Notes under the pieces: generated by a model
Databases searched by the model: none
Told to the model about the DNA's origin: nothing
The model's input: only the letters and a program-made list of their open reading frames with translations
Shown here: positions 59,928 to 64,000 of the stretch, one piece after another
How positions within the stretch are numbered: position 1 is the stretch's first letter
Layout of the letters: each line of letters begins with the position of its first letter
DNA from: Argentina anserina
Lineage: Eukaryota; Streptophyta; Magnoliopsida; Rosales; Rosaceae
DNA: 64,000 bases
Assembly (NCBI RefSeq): GCF_933775445.1
Contig: NC_065876.1
Coordinates: forward strand, 2,852,001 to 2,916,000
Direction of reading: 5' to 3'
Translations under genes and position numbers: made by a program

Positions 59928-60310
59928 GTGGATATGTTGAATATATAATTCAAAGTAGGATTAAGTATGTAGAAAAAAAGATGTAAATAAATAATTTGAT
60001 TAACAAAATAATCCTCATTTTAAAGAATATTTTTATTTATTTTTAAGAAAAATATAAATAGAAAATGACAACATTACCCCTCACGTGCATGACATGTGAC
60101 GCAAAATTGGATAGAAACAGTTAAATTTAACGGATGAGGTGCAAATCGGCAATTTTTACCAAGTTTAGGAGATAAATTGACTCAAATACAAGTTCGGGGT
60201 GTAAATCGGCAATTTTTACCAAGTTTAGGAGGTAAATTGACTCAAATGCAAGTTCGAGTTGCAAATTGACAATTTCAGGCAAATTTGGGGTGCAAATCGG
60301 CATTTATGCT
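59838..60310. mobile_element. Partial second copy of the Mutator-like element
   Basis: From GTGTACATATAAAAATATAT onward the sequence follows 22990-23420 closely, ending in the same terminal arm with two ~65-base units and CAAATCGGCATTTATGC. The left terminal arm is missing and replaced by the inverted repeat, so this copy is rearranged. Confidence 0.8.
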
Positions 60311-60821
60311 ATTTTTTATTTATGGGCCCTTGATTTATTTGTCTTTTCTTTGTAGCTTTTTAAATTTTAATAATACAAAAATAAAACATAAACAGTGTAA
60401 AAATTAGTTATGATTTAAATGAAGGGACAAGAACTGAAATTTGGAAAGCAAGACAAAGATTTAGCTCAAGCACATCCCAATTTGCTTCCCCCATGACTAT
60501 TTTATAAACAATGGCATGGGAGATGTGTAAGAATCTAACAGATTGAGAGGAGCAGAAGACTTTAATATTGCTCAATATGGTCACACACTTACACCAAGGG
60601 TCTAGACTGGGTGGTCCAATCAATTGGCCAAGTGCTTAGCTAAGAATCAAACTCATATCAGTTCACAAAAAAAAAAAATCAAACTCATATGTCATTAAAT
60701 TGTGTTTTCATTTCCCAACCACCCCAGTCTTTGCCAAACTCATTAGAAATTTGGACAAAAAGATGAGATCTTGTTTGCTCCAACTTCTCAGCACAAACTA
60801 GCAAACCAGTACTTTTTCAAG
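60311..60821. other. Promoter region of the LysM gene
   Basis: AT-rich, with an A-run near 60667 and a short duplication of TCAAACTCATAT (60649 and 60679). A frame open from TTG at 60771 leads into the gene but has no ATG before 60822. Confidence 0.45.
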
Positions 60822-62626
60822 ATGAAAAACCAACTTGCTTCTGTACTCATATTGATCTGCATTGTCTTCTCCAAACTAACACATGCCAAGTCCATAATAG
60901 AACCATGCACCTCTTCAGGAACCTGCCCTTCTCTCCTCTCCTATGTTCTCCCTTGGGACTCAAAGCTCTCCGAGATCGCCTACCGCTTTCAGGTAAACGT
61001 TTTTGATATAATGGCAGCCAACTCCATCAACATCACCACATCATCATCAGTGGGGAACCGGATTTTAGGTGCAAGGTCTCAACTCAAAGTTCCCATTTCG
61101 TGTTCATGTGTGGATGGTATCAGGAGGGTTATGTTGTCCTACATGGTTCGAGCAGCTGATAGCTTGGATCTGATATCAGAAGGTTATGGCAGGCTTGTGA
61201 GTGGTGAACAACTTAGGACTCTGAATGGGATTAGTTCCAAGAATCCACTGACGAGCGGTCAAAGCATTTTGGTGAAGTTGCCATGTACTTGCTTTAACAA
61301 TAGTAATAATGGGGTTACTTCAGTGTTTATGTCGTATGTGGTGCAGAGTGGGGAGAGCTTGAGCAGCATAGGAATGGAGTTTGGGACAACTGTGATGGAG
61401 TTGGTCACCGTTAATGTTCTGGGCCAACCGACGGTTGACCCTGGTGACATATTGGCTATTCCAATTTCAGGTTAGACTGGTTAGTAAATTTATATAACGG
61501 TTCAAATTCCTGAAGCGTAGTAGTTTTTTTTGTCTGTCTTATTGAGAATGAGAATATTTGTGGCAGAAAGGTAGGTTTGTGGTTGCAAGTCTTTTATGTC
61601 GAAATTGTCTGCTAGACAGTTATTTATTAGTGTACGAAATGCAGGGTTCGTTACAGTTTAACCATCGAAGTATAGTGTGCTTTTCATATTGAATCACGTT
61701 GTGCAGAGTGATAAATAATTTGTATATGTATACATTTGCAGCATGTTCATCTGTAAATCTTAACTGGTACAATGAGAGCTTAATAGTTCCAAACGGTTCA
61801 TATGCCATAACAGCCAGCAACTGCATCAAGTGCATATGTAGGCCGAGCACCCTGACGTAAGTACATGTAGTAAGGTACTCAAGCTCTTTAATAGCTAGGC
61901 CAACAATAGAAGAAAGTTAATATCCTATGATGATTGCGATTTATCTGTTCTGAAGTAGTTCATGAATCATGATCAGCTTGCAGTGTTTCCCATCTGGGAT
62001 TGTCAATGGATGCTCACATTTGCAATGCAAAGGATCTAATCTTTTCATTGGAGATGTTTCCATTGACCGAACAGCTACTGGTTGTAATGTCAGCACCTGT
62101 GTGTATAGAGGCCACAATGGTGGCAAAATTTTCAGGGGGTAAGTCCATAAATGTATTGTATCACTATCACTAAGTTCTAACACTCGTAAAATCAGATTTA
62201 TTCACAGATAAAATTCAAATATATGGTGCAGATAACTACAACTTTGAGACATTAAGCATAGTGAGTTTATGTTCTTTCTTTGCAGCTTAGTAAATTCTTC
62301 TCAGTCCCATTGCTCAGGTAAGTACTGTCTTCAGTTCTCTTTGCTCCCATTCCTTCATTTTTGGTTCGGTGTAAACGTTTGACCCTATATATGCAGATGA
62401 CGAAGATTACAGCAGAGAATCACCAGTGGCATGTCCTAATAGTCCTGCAGTCCCATACATATCACTACCTCCTTCACAATCACCATTTCCTAATCCAAAT
62501 ATTGGAACAGCTGCCTACGGTCCTTCAGGTGAACAAAATCCCAGTAGTGCACCCACGTACAGCAGCTTGCTCCATAAAGCTCCATATTATAGTTTTTGGG
62601 TCGTCCTCTGCTTTTTCTTGATATAA
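60822..62626 (+). CDS. LysM domain GPI-anchored protein (LYM1/LYM3-like)
   Basis: Plasma-membrane surface protein binding GlcNAc-containing glycans such as chitin or peptidoglycan, usually partnered with a LysM receptor kinase in immunity. Exons 60822-61470, 61742-61856, 61977-62138, 62286-62317, 62397-62626 give 395 aa in phase. Signal peptide to about residue 23 (LASVLILICIVFSKLTHA-K); Cys-rich ectodomain with ISCSC, LPCTC and CIKCIC motifs; two LysM modules (SYVLPWDSKLSEIAYRFQVN... around 42-90; SYVVQSGESLSSIGMEFGTT... around 170-215); a further Cys-rich region; a Pro/Ser spacer; and a hydrophobic C-terminus (YYSFWVVLCFFLI) fitting GPI attachment. The start is the ATG at 60822; the longer reading begins at TTG. 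Close relatives differ mainly in ligand preference, which cannot be read here. Confidence 0.93.
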
Positions 62627-62760
62627 GTTACGTGCTGACTGAAAAAGCGCATCAACTCCAGCATTCCCTACCGTCTGGTATCCCCAAAATATAAGCTCGG
62701 AGAGTTTGGGACATCCAGTTGCCAAAGCATGTCGACCTTTCTTCCCCAACTGAAGAAATT
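62627..62760 (-). pseudogene. F-box/LRR fragment downstream of the LysM gene
   Basis: Minus-strand reading gives LGKKGRHALATGCPKLSEL followed by IFWGYQTVGNAGVDALF, a repeat-and-a-half of LRR sequence in the style of the partial gene at the right edge. It stands alone: no start, no F-box and no continuation within reach. It could be the end of an exon of a longer decayed copy. Confidence 0.55.
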
Positions 62761-63688
62761 TAAATTTTCCAACTTTTTTCATAAAATAACATCTGCACGT
62801 AAGCAAGTCCATATATATATATATATAGTATAGATTCCATTATGTAATTCTTCACCTAGTCACTTATCTATCATAACATGTAATATTTGCCTATCCTTCG
62901 TGAACAATATTTAATAACTGCCCCATTGTTTCTAGTTCATGCGTGCGCCTACAACAGTGACCCTAACTTCAGATATTAAAGATCAACTGATCAACAGAAA
63001 ACAAAATGTGGTGTGAGAGTTTCCATGTCTTCATAAATAGCATAGATTATGGCAGAATGCTTATTAAGATGATCCATTTCACATATAAAGAAGATCACTA
63101 TGGTGAGTGAACTTAAGCATAAAACATGCATCATCAGTATTTTTAATTTTTAATCAGTTCGACACAGAAAACAGAATTGCTCAATAGTACGAAATTTTAA
63201 CGAACACAAAACTCTTGTATTGTCCTGTATCAGTAATCATTGGTTCTCAACTTTAACATTGCAGGCTTGGAGTGATCAAAGATGTTTCCCATCTGGGACT
63301 GTTATCTATGCTCTCATTTTCCATACAGAGCCACCAAATTCCAAACTGCAATATTACAGCAAGCAGAGGATAGAAAATGCAGACTGCACTTTATCTTAGC
63401 AGACAATTGAGACATGAAAACCTGAACCATGAAACCAAGAATAACAATTGTGCACATGCTAAGAAACAGCAGCAGAAAGATGTTGGGCACAATGAAACGC
63501 CAGTGGACAAGAGTCTCCATGAACTCATCTGGGAAGTTCAACTTTAATCATAATATATCCCCTTACATGTGCTCAAAACTCATTACAGATTCATGTCCCA
63601 CCTGGAAATAGATTCCAAAATCCGAAATTATAACATGGGTAGACACAATCTACTAACTTAGACATCATATAACTTTTAAGTACAGAAA
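62761..63688. other. Spacer with gene scraps
   Basis: Includes an (AT)n run near 62811 and a piece at 63283-63320 resembling LysM-gene exon 3 (TGTTTCCCATCTGGGA). A short minus-strand frame (63510-63411, METLVHWRFIVPNIFLLLFL...) encodes one hydrophobic span ending at a possible donor CAG|GTTTTC. None is supported as a gene on its own. Confidence 0.4.
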
Positions 63689-64000
63689 CTACAGTAACAT
63701 GGAGAGATCACAATCTTCAACAAACTTGACAACTTTTTTAATTTTGTCGTGCATCAATTCCTCGCTCCAGGTTGGATCAAGCCTCCTACGTGAATCCACC
63801 ACCACAACAGAATCCAATGACGGGCATGTAATCACTATCCGTTCCACATCAGAAAGATTGATGTTTAACTTGTCTAATATAAAGTATTTCAAGCACTTGT
63901 GACTGCAAAATGCACAAATGCCAGCTCCAGTTACCTTCTCACAACCCCTTATATTAAGTATCTCTAAGTTGCGGCAATTCTGAGCTAGAGCGACCACGGT
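63689..64000 (-). CDS. F-box/LRR protein, C-terminal end (partial)
   Basis: The last exon of a minus-strand gene entering from the right edge. The 100-odd residues show Cys-containing LRR units (LAQNCRNLEILNIRGCEKVT, GAGICAFCSH, CPSLDSVVVVDS) and end RLDPTWSEELMHDKIKKVVKFVEDCDLSMLL then stop. Intact family members use LRRs to pick substrates for SCF ubiquitin ligases; the F-box would lie beyond the window. Similarity to the broken copy at 54.6-55.2 kb indicates a local family. Whether this gene is intact cannot be told. Confidence 0.75.
   Translation of the reverse strand, partial: TVVALAQNCRNLEILNIRGCEKVTGAGICAFCSHKCLKYFILDKLNINLSDVERIVITCPSLDSVVVVDSRRRLDPTWSEELMHDKIKKVVKFVEDCDLSMLL

Noticed and set aside
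1..64000. CRISPR arrays, bacterial operons or a biosynthetic cluster
   Set aside because: Repeats are transposons and microsatellites; genes are spliced plant genes of unrelated function, with a single P450 and no partner enzymes.

Overview
The window is nuclear DNA of a eudicot plant. It shows spliced genes with short GT-AG introns, AT-rich spacers, plant-only families (CYP71-clan P450, ALMT, LysM-GPI protein, NIMIN-like, CRF-type ERF) and many small DNA transposons. The repeat composition and protein style look rosid, perhaps Rosaceae, but that is inference; no species marker was seen. There are eleven intact protein-coding genes, one partial gene running off the right edge, and at least two F-box/LRR pseudogenes.

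Left part (1-30 kb), gene-dense: a CYP71-clan (CYP736A-like) P450 (+, 1024-2962) faces convergently the complete alpha-COP gene (-, 3618-8713, 1214 aa). Behind it on the same strand is a 12-exon PP2A scaffold A subunit (-, 9714-13541, 586 aa) with one GC-AG intron. Then come a broken F-box gene (+, ~16041), an ALMT9-type vacuolar anion channel (-, 18683-21851, 595 aa), a 1.08-kb Mutator-like element carrying a solo LTR (22338-23420), a small HMA-domain protein (-, 24061-24583), a GPI-type lipid transfer protein (+, 25710-26509), a predicted chloroplast membrane protein (-, 27035-28055) and an acidic, probably nuclear protein (-, 28803-29525).

Middle part (30-52 kb), gene-poor and transposon-rich: a Harbinger-like element (31677-32503), a 2.88-kb solo LTR with a perfect 5-bp target duplication inserted into an older inverted-repeat element (35273-39266), an element with ~80-bp inverted ends (42646-43373), and two oppositely oriented hAT-type elements with perfect 8-bp duplications (45734-46499, 47459-48244). 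The only gene is a NIMIN2-like EAR repressor (-, 44323-44760).

Right part (52-64 kb): a CRF-domain ERF factor (+, 52805-53839) preceded by a spliced upstream ORF overlapping its start codon; an F-box/LRR pseudogene (+, ~54.58-55.19 kb); a 13-exon CCR4-like deadenylase gene (-, 55583-59540) with a Harbinger-like element in intron 4 and a 90-bp near-perfect inverted repeat just upstream; a LysM GPI-anchored receptor-type gene (+, 60822-62626); and the 3' end of an F-box/LRR gene (-, 63689 to the edge).

The genes do not form a pathway cluster; they are an ordinary plant neighbourhood of housekeeping (COPI, PP2A, CCR4), transport (ALMT, LTP) and defence or hormone-related genes (LysM, NIMIN, ERF, P450). 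I found no clear undescribed multi-gene system. The most notable signals are the overlapping uORF, the upstream hairpin, the GC-AG intron and the nested transposons. Exon borders were set by reading splice signals and checking that phase stays open. UTR ends are not resolved.
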